Assembly: GCF_030555055.1 (NCBI RefSeq)
Contig: NZ_JAMOAO010000001.1
Location: 3,720,001 to 3,784,000 of the forward strand
DNA from: Nocardiopsis sp. YSL2
GTDB taxonomy: Bacteria > Actinomycetota > Actinomycetes > Streptosporangiales > Streptosporangiaceae
Length of the DNA stretch: 64,000 bases
Direction of reading: 5' to 3'
In this document: piece after piece, positions 26,174 to 36,798 of the stretch
How positions within the stretch are numbered: position 1 is the first letter of the stretch
Layout of the letters: every line of letters starts with the position of its first letter
Position numbers and translations under genes: made by a program
The notes under the pieces: model-generated
Database searches by the model: none
The model's input: only the letters and a program-made list of their open reading frames with translations
What the model was told of the DNA's origin: nothing

Positions 26174-26785
26174 AGTGCCTGGCCCCTCGCGCTCGGGCGG
26201 ACGCCCGGTTGGTCGCCTCCGCCGCCACCCGGGAGTGGGCCCTGAACGCACGCATTCGGCTGACGCGCCACAGGACGTGGGTGACCGGCGGTGGTCGGGC
26301 GGGCAGTGGTGAACCACGACGCCGCCCCGATCCCGCTCGCCGTGCCAGCGCCTCGCGGCCCAGAACTTCAGGCAGGATCTTGATGACCAAGGGTAGTGAC
26401 TTCGTCGCCCGGGTGGGCGGATTTCCGCAGGTCGACCCAGGTCGGGGGCGGTTTTCCTCCCTCGTGCGCGGGCGGGGAGAGATGATCGGTCCGGTATGCG
26501 TCGGATGCGTCCACCCCACGTGCCGGGTGGAACGGGCCCGATCGCTTCCCCGGCTCGGCGGGCTCCGGTCCGAGTGCGCCCGCGAGCACGCCCAGGCGGT
26601 GGCGAGCCAGACGAACAACCCGCGCGCGGTGGTCTGGTGGGGCGCGGCGACTCGGTCCTTCTGGGCGGCCGTCGACGGCGGCCTCCACGAGGCGGAGGAC
26701 GTCGACGCCCCGCGCTCCTGTGGCCCCTCCCGATCCTGGGACGGGGGTGTCAGGGCTCGCGGGTGATGAGGGAACAGGCATCGGG

Positions 26786-26831
26786 CCCGGGGCCGGTCGG
26801 CCGGGATCGGGGATCGGCGACCGGCCCCGGG
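26786..26831 (-). terminator. Hairpin terminator after the SGNH hydrolase
   Basis: Perfect 14-bp arms (CCCGGGGCCGGTCG at 26786-26799, complement at 26818-26831), 6 nt beyond the leftward stop codon. Confidence 0.75.
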
Positions 26832-26837
26832 GAGGGG

Positions 26838-28331
26838 TCAGCCGAGCTGCGCGCCGATGATCGGCGCCAGGCGGTCGGCGATGACCCGGTGTCCGGCCTC
26901 GTTCGGGTGGACCGAGTCGACCAGGTGCTCGTCGCCGATCCAACCGGTGGTGTCGACGAACCGGACGTCTCCGTCACCGCGGTCGTTGTGGATCCGCACC
27001 GCCTCCTCCGTCTCGGCGACGTAGCGTCCGCGGAAGGTCCGCAGAGCGAAGATCTCCGCGGTGGGGTACTCGGCCCGGGCGCGGGCGATCAGCTCGACGT
27101 AGCCGTCGCGGAACTGCTCGGAGGTGGGGCGCCGCCCGATGTCGTTGGTGCCGAGGTTGATCACGACGGCGGCCGCGTCGTAGCGGAAGTCCCAGGCGGG
27201 GGAGCCGTCAGCGGACGAGGTGCGCAGGAACCAGTCGAGCATGCCGTAGCAGTCGCTCGGCAGCAGGCACGCGCCGCCCTGGGCGATCTGGGTGTGCCCG
27301 GCGCCGAGGTCCTCACCCACCAGCCAGGGGTAGGAGGTGAAGGGCCGGTTCGCGTTGGGCTGGCCCACGGTGATCGAGTCGCCGATGAACTCGATGACGC
27401 GGTCGGGCGGCGTCGAGCCGATCGTCTCCGCGCCAGGGTCGAGTGTCAGGCCCCGGAACACCGCGTCCCCCGTGTAGGAGCCCGCGACCTCCCGGTAGCC
27501 GAGCCGCAGCGTGTGCTCGCCGGGGGCGAGGCCGTCGGCGAGGGTCACGGTGCCGCTGGCGTTGCGCAGCCAGGTGTAGGGGCCACCGTCGAGGCTGTAG
27601 TAGAGGTCGACGGTGCCGCGCTGGTTCGCGGCGACCGAGGTGCCGGTAAAGGACGTCTCCAGGTACGCCCCGGCCCAGCCGGGCACGTAGGCGCCGCTCT
27701 CGCGGGTGTCCCAGCGGCCGAAATAGTGGATGTTGGCGTCGGTCGGCGAGCCGTCTCCGGGTGTGCCGTCGGTGACCGGGACGAGCTCCCACCGCTGGTT
27801 GGCGCCGCCGTTCGGGGCGAACTGGGAGACGCGGGCGCCGGGTTCGGTCGACCGCTCCCAGACCTCCAGCGCCTTGCCGGAGGTCTGGTTGACGAGCGTG
27901 ACGCGGTCGCCGTCGGCGGTGGCGCTCCAGCGCTGGTTGCCGTTGTCCCGGTCGGGCCACGTCACGATGGAGGCGCCGTTCTCGGTGCTGCCCCGGGCCA
28001 CGTCGACCACCTGGTCGCTGTGCCGGGCCTGGATCCGGTAGCTGCCGTCGTCGGAGGGCAGGAACCGGAACTGCTGGTTGGCCGCGCCGGTGGGGGTCGC
28101 CTGGACGAGCGCGGCGCCGGGTTCGGTCGAGGCTGAGTCCACGTCCAGGACGAGGCCCGAGTGCACGTTGCGCAGCGTGAACCAGGTGTTCGGGTCGACC
28201 TCGTCCGCGGAGGCCGCCGGTGCGGTGACCACGAGCCCGGCCATGGCGACCACGGCCGCGATGGCGCCGGTGATCCACGGCCGGAGCCGGGAGGGCCCGC
28301 GTGTGCGGAGGGGGGAGGGGAGCGGGGGCAT
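26838..28331 (-). CDS. Secreted ricin-B lectin / SGNH esterase (CE2-like)
   Basis: A 497-residue exported enzyme. A signal peptide (1-43, ending PAASADE) is followed by a ricin-type beta-trefoil (about 47-187) with QxF/QxW repeats NQQFRF, NQRWSA and NQRWEL, which bind sugars. A jelly-roll domain (about 200-300) and an SGNH hydrolase domain (about 310-497) follow. The latter has nucleophile S319 in EFIGDSITVG, N395 in LGTND and the D472/H475 pair in VDSVHPNEAGH. Jelly-roll plus SGNH is the architecture of carbohydrate esterase family 2 acetylxylan esterases, so plant or wall polysaccharide deacetylation is likely. The start at 28331 removes an unlikely upstream extension and leaves a clean signal peptide. 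A LacI-type operator precedes it. Confidence 0.87.
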   Translation of the reverse strand: MPPLPSPLRTRGPSRLRPWITGAIAAVVAMAGLVVTAPAASADEVDPNTWFTLRNVHSGLVLDVDSASTEPGAALVQATPTGAANQQFRFLPSDDGSYRIQARHSDQVVDVARGSTENGASIVTWPDRDNGNQRWSATADGDRVTLVNQTSGKALEVWERSTEPGARVSQFAPNGGANQRWELVPVTDGTPGDGSPTDANIHYFGRWDTRESGAYVPGWAGAYLETSFTGTSVAANQRGTVDLYYSLDGGPYTWLRNASGTVTLADGLAPGEHTLRLGYREVAGSYTGDAVFRGLTLDPGAETIGSTPPDRVIEFIGDSITVGQPNANRPFTSYPWLVGEDLGAGHTQIAQGGACLLPSDCYGMLDWFLRTSSADGSPAWDFRYDAAAVVINLGTNDIGRRPTSEQFRDGYVELIARARAEYPTAEIFALRTFRGRYVAETEEAVRIHNDRGDGDVRFVDTTGWIGDEHLVDSVHPNEAGHRVIADRLAPIIGAQLG

Positions 28332-28354
28332 TGAGCGACTCCGATGTGGGGGGA

Positions 28355-28379
28355 AAGCGCTTGCCGAGGTGACTTTACC
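28355..28379 (-). promoter_or_regulatory. LacI-type operator AAGCGCTT with upstream minus-10-like TAAAGT
   Basis: The even palindrome AAGCGCTT (28355-28362, centred on CG) lies 24 nt before the esterase start and just downstream of TAAAGT on the minus strand, where it would block early transcription. LacI-family sugar repressors of actinomycetes bind such cores. Confidence 0.5.
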
Positions 28380-28575
28380 TGAAGGGAACTCACCTCTCCA
28401 GAGGGTCTCGCGCGCATGGGTGATCGGTCGGCCACTTTCGGCCACGGTGATCGGGCGCCGCCTCCGGTGCCGGTGTCCCGACCAGACGCCCTCGGACGTG
28501 CACCAGGCATGGGAGGACACGCACGGCCGGGCGGCCCCGGGGCTGCTCCTCGGGTGGGGAGCTCCCGGACCGTGG

Positions 28576-29532
28576 TCAGCCGGTGACGGCCGCGACCAGG
28601 TCCTCGCGTTCGCCCGGGGCCTCGGGGCGCAGGGACCGGGCGGTGGAGACCAGGTCGACCCGGCTGCCGGGGTCGGAGGTGAGGCACACGACCACGCCGT
28701 CGTTGAGATGGGTGCGCAGCTCGGCGGGGGTGCTCCCGCCGCGGTAGACCGCGACCGCGCCGTCGGTGTTCCGGCAGCGCACGTCCGGGAACTCGCATCC
28801 CGACCGGATGCCCTCCGAGCCCCTGGCCCGCGCTCCCGTCCAGGTGTGCACGTACACGGGAGTGCCCTCGGGATCGCGGTAGGTCAAGCGCAGGGCGCCG
28901 TCGACCTCGTGGACCTCGTCCGGGGACCAGTTCGGGTGGTCCAGCACCGCGATGGTCTGGTCGAAGGACTCGATCTGCTCCCGTGAGCGCTCGTCGGCGG
29001 CTCGGGCGAGTACTGCGTCGGAGACGACGGGCAGCGCGGTGAGCAGCGCCGCGACCACCACCACCGCGGGCAGGACTCCCGCCTGGAATCGGTCGGGCAG
29101 GCTGCCCCAGGCCATGCAGGCGCCCATGCCCAGGGTCGCGACGGCGGCGCTCAGTACCGCGATGCCGATGGTGGTGTTGCCCGGGACCGGTGTGGCCGCC
29201 GGGGCCAGGAAGGCGACGAACACGGGCGTGGCCATGGCGGTGACCGTCACCAACGACGCCGCGGAGGTGGGGTGGTTGACCCCCGCGCCCTCCAGCCAGC
29301 GGGTTCCCAACCAGGTCATGAGCAACACGACGCCCGCCACCAGCGGGGCGAACACCAGGACTCCCATGCCCGCGCCGCTCATGGTCAGGGCCTCGGCCGC
29401 CTCCCACAGCCCGATGGGGAACAGCGACATCACCGGCGCACCGACCAGGCACAGGGCGAGTACCGCACCGACCGCGGTGACTCTCGGCCGGCCCGTGGGC
29501 GCTCGTGGCAACACGCCGTCCAATGACCGCAT
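28576..29532 (-). CDS. Multi-helix membrane protein, paralogue of 17338-18453
   Basis: A 318-residue protein of unknown function. The N-terminal half has five or six hydrophobic helices (about 18-185). The exported C-terminal domain carries IAVLDHPNWSPDEVHEVDGALRLTYRDPEG and RSGCEFPDVRC followed by AVAVYRGGSTPAELR. Those elements appear in the same order in the protein at 17338, including the Cys pair. The ATG at 29532 is well supported by GGAGGAAAT; longer in-frame starts up to 29625 are not needed. It stands alone, with no operon partner, so the shared domain is the only clue. Confidence 0.65.
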   Translation of the reverse strand: MRSLDGVLPRAPTGRPRVTAVGAVLALCLVGAPVMSLFPIGLWEAAEALTMSGAGMGVLVFAPLVAGVVLLMTWLGTRWLEGAGVNHPTSAASLVTVTAMATPVFVAFLAPAATPVPGNTTIGIAVLSAAVATLGMGACMAWGSLPDRFQAGVLPAVVVVAALLTALPVVSDAVLARAADERSREQIESFDQTIAVLDHPNWSPDEVHEVDGALRLTYRDPEGTPVYVHTWTGARARGSEGIRSGCEFPDVRCRNTDGAVAVYRGGSTPAELRTHLNDGVVVCLTSDPGSRVDLVSTARSLRPEAPGEREDLVAAVTG

Positions 29533-29737
29533 ATTTCCTCCCGGCGGGGAGGACACGTTACGCCGTTTGGGGCTTGGGCGCCAGATGTGGCACGTGGGGA
29601 TCGCTCTTGACGCCCGCGTCCGCATCGTCTCCCGCGTGTCGGCGCGAGGTCAATGAACGGTCACCCGCGCGTCGCGAAGCGACGCGTTTCCCCATGAATC
29701 GGTGCGTTCCGGTCGACCTGTGCCGCGGCGCGGGGAA

Positions 29738-30907
29738 CTACCCGTCCAGCTTGCGCAGGTACGGGCGGCGGATGGCGTTGAACTGCGACCACTGGGGGTC
29801 GAGGTGCGTACGCAGCTTCACCTCTCCCTCGGTCCAGTCCATCAGGGCCGCCTCGAACTCCGGCAGCACACCGGAGTCCGGGTCCAGGTAGTAGTGGTAC
29901 TGGCGGCGCCCGCCGGTGGTCTGCCGGGCGAAGAGCGCGCCGTTGTCCCCGAGCAGAACGGCCAGCCGCTCCTCCAGCTCCGTCAGCGCGGCGAGCGACT
30001 CCTCCGCCGGAAGCCGGTCCTCGTCCAGGTGCGTGTAGGGGACGACCACGTGCACGTACAGCGACAATGCCGGGTAGTCGCGCCGGGTCAGGGGGTGTCT
30101 GATCCGGAACTCCAACCCGCCCTGGATCGGCACCCGGCCCTCGAAGCCGGCCCATCCGCCCGGGCCGCCGAGGAGGTCGACCATCTGGCGGACGACCGCC
30201 GGCATGGCCGTGGGCGACAGCGGGTCCAGAGGCGCCTCGTCCAGCGGAGCCACCTTCCCGATCCACCGCACCATGTCGTCCTCGCCCAGGGCCAGCAGGG
30301 TGACGTGCTCGGCGACGCCCTGGCGGGTCTCCTCCGACAGGAACATGTTGTCGGGGTGGTAGACGCCCACCTCGATCCGGGCGGTGGCCTGGTTGACCCG
30401 CATCGACACCGAGACGTGCGACAGGTCGAGCTCGTGGTCGTCCCAGGTGACGGTGGAGGAGAGCTTCTCGTGGTCGGCGCGTCGGACCGGGAGGAAGGTC
30501 CACTGGTCGTCCTCGGGCGCCGACCGGGCCCAGCGCTCCGCCTGTACACGGGCCTCCTCCGAGGTGCCCGGGCGCAGGGTCATCGCGTAGAGCGGGCCCT
30601 CGGTGAGCTTGGAGGGGTCGTCCATCGCCGCGAGCTGCTCCAGGAGCTTGCTGGGGTCCGCGTCCATCGACAGGTCGAGGTCGTCCAGGCCACCGCTCGG
30701 ACGGCTCGGTGCCCGGCCCACTTCCCAGTCCAGGTCCGGATGGATCCTCCTGACCAGCTCGCTCACCTCCTCGGACACCTCGGACGGAGCCGGCTGCTCT
30801 GACTCGACGGCGTTGGCGAGCGCATCGCGCGCGGTCGGCCAGGCGTCCCAGAACGCGGTGACGGCGGAGGTGGAGTCGGCGGAGCGACGACGACGGAACA
30901 GAGCCAT
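29738..30907 (-). CDS. Uncharacterised protein with DUF695-like C-terminal region
   Basis: A 389-residue soluble acidic protein. The N-terminus begins [12 protein letters not shown] and has no signal or membrane helix. The middle contains beta-rich segments ([24 protein letters not shown]). The last 100 residues resemble DUF695 ([22 protein letters not shown], then [17 protein letters not shown], where Asp-Pro-x-Trp is a conserved feature of that family as I remember it). DUF695 has no established biochemical activity. The start at 30907 is chosen because the alternative upstream frame overlaps mnmA on the other strand. It is divergent from mnmA, sharing a 115-bp promoter gap. Confidence 0.62.
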   Translation of the reverse strand: MALFRRRRSADSTSAVTAFWDAWPTARDALANAVESEQPAPSEVSEEVSELVRRIHPDLDWEVGRAPSRPSGGLDDLDLSMDADPSKLLEQLAAMDDPSKLTEGPLYAMTLRPGTSEEARVQAERWARSAPEDDQWTFLPVRRADHEKLSSTVTWDDHELDLSHVSVSMRVNQATARIEVGVYHPDNMFLSEETRQGVAEHVTLLALGEDDMVRWIGKVAPLDEAPLDPLSPTAMPAVVRQMVDLLGGPGGWAGFEGRVPIQGGLEFRIRHPLTRRDYPALSLYVHVVVPYTHLDEDRLPAEESLAALTELEERLAVLLGDNGALFARQTTGGRRQYHYYLDPDSGVLPEFEAALMDWTEGEVKLRTHLDPQWSQFNAIRRPYLRKLDG

Positions 30908-31022
30908 GGTCCGATTTTCGCAGAACCCGGCGACCACCCTCGCCGTGCCCCGGCGGGAGTGTCCCACCCCGCCCGAAATCCGTGGTCCGGACACCGAGCG
31001 GGCGCATACGCTGGTGTGCACT

Positions 31023-32129
31023 ATGACTTTGCGTGTACTGGCCGCCATGTCCGGCGGAGTCGATTCCGCGGTCGCCGCGGCCCGTGTGGCCGAGGCGGGC
31101 CACGACGTCACCGGCGTTCACCTGGCGCTCTCCAAGAATCCACAGTCCTATCGCACGGGCGCGCGCGGCTGCTGCACCGTCGAGGACTCCCACGACGCCC
31201 GCCGGGCCGCCGACGTCATCGGTATCCCGTTCTACGTGTGGGACATGTCGGAGGAGTTCGACCGGGAGGTCGTGCAGGACTTCGTCGCCGAGTACGAGTC
31301 GGGCAACACGCCCAACCCGTGCCTGCGGTGCAACGAGAAGATCAAGTTCGAGGCGGTCCTGGACCGGGCGATCGCGCTGGGCTTCGACGCCGTGGCCACC
31401 GGGCACCACGTGCGCAAGATCGACGGGCGCCTCGTACGCAGCGTCGACGCCGCCAAGGACCAGTCCTACGTCCTGGGCGTGCTCGACGCCGAGCAGCTGG
31501 CGCACGCCGTGTTCCCGCTCGGCGACTGCACGAAGGAGGAGGTGCGCGCCGAGGCCGACCGGCGCGGCCTGTCGGTGGCCGACAAGCCCGACAGCCACGA
31601 CATCTGCTTCATCACCGACGGCGACACCGCGGGCTTCCTGAACCGGCGCATCGGCGAGAAGCCCGGCCCCATCCAGGACGAGGACGGCAACGTGGTGGGC
31701 ACCCACAACGGGGCGCACACGTTCACCGTGGGCCAGCGCAAGGGCCTGGGCCTGGGCGGCGCCGCGCATCCGCGCTACGTGCTGTCCATCGAGCCGGTCC
31801 AGAACACCGTGACGGTGGGTCCGCGCGCGTCGCTGGCCGTGGACGAGATCACCGGCGTACGGCCGGTGTGGAGCGGATCCGGCGCGCTGACCGAGCCGAC
31901 CGAGTGCCACGTGCAGCTGCGCGCCCACGGTGAGGTGTACCCCGCGACGGTGTGGCAGCGCGAGGCCGACGGCGGCGACGAGCTGGTCGTGCGACTGGCC
32001 GAGCCGGCCGCGGGTGTGGCCACCGGGCAGGCCGTGGTGGTCTACGACGGCGACACGGTTCTGGGGTCGGCGACGATCTCGGCGACCGCGCGCTCGGGCG
32101 CGCTGCGCACCGGAGCGAGCACCGGCTGA
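31023..32129 (+). CDS. mnmA: tRNA-specific 2-thiouridylase MnmA
   Basis: A 368-residue enzyme that thiolates U34 of tRNA Lys, Glu and Gln using ATP. The PP-loop [11 protein letters not shown] is at 9-19, the catalytic Cys pair is C100 (NPCLRCN) and C195 (SHDICF), and the central and beta-barrel domains follow with normal length. ATG 31023 is the first residue of the Rossmann strand ([12 protein letters not shown]). This leaves no room for a longer N-terminus, and the purine stretch upstream is weak, so the message may have a very short leader. mnmA stands a few genes before ligA in many actinomycetes, as here. Confidence 0.96.
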   Translation: MTLRVLAAMSGGVDSAVAAARVAEAGHDVTGVHLALSKNPQSYRTGARGCCTVEDSHDARRAADVIGIPFYVWDMSEEFDREVVQDFVAEYESGNTPNPCLRCNEKIKFEAVLDRAIALGFDAVATGHHVRKIDGRLVRSVDAAKDQSYVLGVLDAEQLAHAVFPLGDCTKEEVRAEADRRGLSVADKPDSHDICFITDGDTAGFLNRRIGEKPGPIQDEDGNVVGTHNGAHTFTVGQRKGLGLGGAAHPRYVLSIEPVQNTVTVGPRASLAVDEITGVRPVWSGSGALTEPTECHVQLRAHGEVYPATVWQREADGGDELVVRLAEPAAGVATGQAVVVYDGDTVLGSATISATARSGALRTGASTG

Positions 32130-32227
32130 GCCCCGTCGCGCGGCCGTGCGGTCGGCGCCGCTCGGAGGAGGAACCGGCCGGTGAGGGGCGGATCTCCTTC
32201 GGCCGGGCCCCCTGACCCTTGCCGAAG

Positions 32228-32246
32228 TTAGGTAAGGCATAGCATA
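32228..32246 (+). promoter_or_regulatory. Candidate DtxR/IdeR iron box
   Basis: TTAGGTAAGGCATAGCATA lies 29 nt before the DedA-like start. The left half TTAGGTAAGGC matches the actinobacterial iron-box consensus; the right half is only partly symmetric. A repressor bound here would overlap the likely promoter. Confidence 0.5.
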
Positions 32247-32274
32247 GTTGCTGCTCGAGGAAGGGGGCCTGTCC

Positions 32275-32781
32275 ATGGCCGAGTTCGGTTTCCTTGAGGG
32301 GCAACCCTTCTGGATCGTCTACTTCGCGCTGCTCGGCATCGTCCTGTGCCGCGCCCAGGCCACGTACTGGATCGGCCGCGGCCTGGGAGCCGGGGTGACG
32401 CGCAGCCGGACGGGCCGGCGGCTCGGTCCGCGGCTGGACCGCGCCCGACGGAGCATCGACCGCTACGGCGCCCCCGTCGTCACCCTGAGCTTCTGCACCG
32501 TCGGCGTGCAGACCGCCGTCAACCTGGCGGCGGGCGCGATGCGCATGCGGTTCCCCCGCTACCTCGCCGCCATGGTCGTGGGCTGTCTGATCTGGGCCGG
32601 GCTGTGGGGCGTGGTCATCTCCGGGCTCGTCGGCACCTGGTGGACCCTCTTCCTGGGGTCCCCGTGGCTCGCCATCGGCGTGGCCCTGCTGGCGGCCGTC
32701 GTGGTCGCGGTCCTGGTACTGCGCTCCCGCCGCCGCGACCGGACGCCCACCGCCCCCGAGGACTCCTCCGCGCCCGTGTGA
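32275..32781 (+). CDS. DedA/SNARE-associated family membrane protein, short
   Basis: A 168-residue membrane protein with helices at about 10-28, 58-80, 88-112 and 115-140. It carries the DedA-type motif around RYGAPVVTLSFCTVGVQTAVNLAAGAMRM, a re-entrant segment that in longer DedA proteins reads F.R..P.vR....aG..rM. DedA proteins are linked to membrane lipid flipping and proton-dependent envelope homeostasis. It is shorter than the usual 200 residues. The ATG at 32275 has GAGGAAGGGG upstream. A candidate iron box precedes it, suggesting that iron limitation controls expression. Confidence 0.7.
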   Translation: MAEFGFLEGQPFWIVYFALLGIVLCRAQATYWIGRGLGAGVTRSRTGRRLGPRLDRARRSIDRYGAPVVTLSFCTVGVQTAVNLAAGAMRMRFPRYLAAMVVGCLIWAGLWGVVISGLVGTWWTLFLGSPWLAIGVALLAAVVVAVLVLRSRRRDRTPTAPEDSSAPV

Positions 32782-32873
32782 CCGGCCGCTGACGCCGGAC
32801 TCCCGGCGGTCCCTCGACGGAAAGCCCCCGGCTTCCGCGCTGTGCGGCCGACGTTGCCCTAACCTTGGGCATC

Positions 32874-33959
32874 GTGACCGAACAGCACCCCTATCCCTGG
32901 CCCGACGCCTCCTGCACCGGGGTCGGGTCCTGGCCGGGAGAAGACCCCGACGAAGCCATGCGCACCCTCAGCGGTGAGCTCCCCGACCTCCTGCACCTGC
33001 CCGAGCTGCCCGACCGCGGTGTCGGCGCCGACATGATCGGCCGCACCGGCGGGCTCCTCGTGGACTTCCCCGTGGAGGTCCAGCCCAGCGCCTGGCGGGT
33101 CGCCGACACGCCGGGCCGCGACCTCGCACGCGCCACGAGCCTGATGTCCTACGACCTCGACGCGCTCACCGAGCACGCCCACGGCTACACCGGCACCCTC
33201 AAGATCCAGGTCGCCGGGCCCTGGACGCTGGCCGCGTCGATCGAACTGCGCAACGGCCAGCGCCTGGTCTCCGACCCGGGCGCCTGCCGCGACCTCGCCG
33301 AGTCGCACCGCGAGGGCGTCCTGGCCCACCTGGGCGAGGTCCGCCGACGGGTCCCCGGCGCGCGCGTCCTGGTCCAGGTCGACGAGCCCTCCCTGACCGC
33401 GGTCCTGCTCGGCTCCCTACCCACCGCCAGCGGCTTCGGGCGGGTGCGCGCCGTGGACCGCGTGCGCGTCGAGGCCGTCCTGCGGGAGCTCTTCACCGCT
33501 CTGGAGGAGGCCGGTGCCGTGCCCGCCGCGCACTCCTGCGCCTCCGGCCCGCCCATCGACCTGCTCCGCCGCAGCGGCGCCAGGGCCCTGAGCCTCAACG
33601 CTCTGCTGCTCACCCGGGACCACGACGAGATGATCGGTACCGCCGTGGAGTCCGGCGTCGGCCTGCTGCTCGGCGTCGTCCCCTCGTCCGACGCCCCGCC
33701 CGCGGACACCTCCGAAACGTCCGGCGCCACCAGCGCACGGGGGTCGCTGCGGTCCCCCCGAATGTCCGACGCCGCCGCTACCGTCGATCCTGTACGCGAG
33801 CTTTGGAACCGGTTGGGAATCACCCCTGACCTGCTCTCCCGCGCGGTGGTCACCACGCCGACGTGCGGGCTCGCGGGAGCCACGCCCGGGTACGCGCGGG
33901 CGGCCCTGGACGCCGTTCGCGCCGGAGCCAGGGTCCTGCGGGACGAGCCCCGCCGGTAG
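32874..33959 (+). CDS. MetE-C-like (cobalamin-independent methionine synthase family) protein
   Basis: A 361-residue protein of the UROD/MetE-like barrel family, equivalent to the C-terminal half of MetE without its N-terminal folate-binding half. Zinc ligands are retained: H220 and C222 in AHSCASG and C331 in TPTCGLAG. These short MetE-C proteins may transfer methyl groups from a corrinoid or other donor to homocysteine, but in this group the acceptor is not established. GTG 32874 is only 8 nt after TAACCT, which looks like a minus-10, so the transcript may be leaderless; TTG 32865 is an alternative. An odd Ser/Thr-rich insertion sits at about 275-300. Confidence 0.82.
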   Translation: MTEQHPYPWPDASCTGVGSWPGEDPDEAMRTLSGELPDLLHLPELPDRGVGADMIGRTGGLLVDFPVEVQPSAWRVADTPGRDLARATSLMSYDLDALTEHAHGYTGTLKIQVAGPWTLAASIELRNGQRLVSDPGACRDLAESHREGVLAHLGEVRRRVPGARVLVQVDEPSLTAVLLGSLPTASGFGRVRAVDRVRVEAVLRELFTALEEAGAVPAAHSCASGPPIDLLRRSGARALSLNALLLTRDHDEMIGTAVESGVGLLLGVVPSSDAPPADTSETSGATSARGSLRSPRMSDAAATVDPVRELWNRLGITPDLLSRAVVTTPTCGLAGATPGYARAALDAVRAGARVLRDEPRR

Positions 33960-36278
<2,319 letters not shown>

Positions 36279-36798
36279 CCCGCCCAGGACACGGACGGGG
36301 CCGGCCGGAGGGGGGAGGGCGTGCCGGCGCCACGCGCCCGGGACGCGGTGGCGCCGCGCCCGCCGCTCCTCCCGGTCTCCTACGACCGGACCACCCGGTC
36401 ACCGGACCGCGGGGCCGTGACGGCCCCGCGGTCCGCTGTTCTCCACGGCAGCCGATCCCGCGCGCCCGTCGGCGTGCGGGGAACCCGAGGCGTGGGGCGT
36501 TCGTTCGACTCGGCGGCGGTCCATGCCGATTTCTCCCGGATGCGCACGGGTTTCGTTCGTGCATTCCGATGACTTTGGCTCGTTTGTCACCACACGAGCA
36601 CACGACTTGGTTAACTGATAGTTCTCGGTAAGCGACAGTTGGTGACGAAACGACGTAAGATGGACACCAATACCCGGGATGCCTGGCATCCGAACCCGGA
36701 TTCGGCCACGAGGGGTGGCAGGATCACGGGCACCCCGAACCGGCAGGATCGGCGGCCCGCGCGCCGCCCGCTCCGCGTTCCCCTCACGAGGTCAACGG
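36279..36798. other. 520-bp intergenic region after ligA
   Basis: The first half contains the ligA terminator (36403-36435). The second half, about 36570-36665, is markedly AT-richer and includes TAAGAT at 36656-36661 as a possible minus-10 for the c-di-GMP gene. No gene or riboswitch is recognised. Confidence 0.4.
36403..36435 (+). terminator. ligA terminator
   Basis: A perfect 15-bp stem (36403-36417 with 36421-36435, CGGACCGCGGGGCCG) closing on a TGA loop, without T-tract; it begins 125 nt after the ligA stop. Confidence 0.75.

Larger units (their letters stand above)
26004..26837. other. 834-bp stretch without a convincing gene
   Basis: Open frames exist on both strands, but none has a ribosome-binding site, normal amino-acid composition or a recognisable domain. 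It contains a perfect 20-bp palindrome at 26154-26173 and the terminator at 26786-26831. It may be decayed coding DNA; I cannot identify the parent. Confidence 0.45.

Noticed and set aside
26044..26766. 240-codon open frame between the channel and esterase genes
   Set aside because: No ribosome-binding site, no recognisable domain, composition typical of non-coding GC-rich DNA, and it runs over a perfect palindrome.
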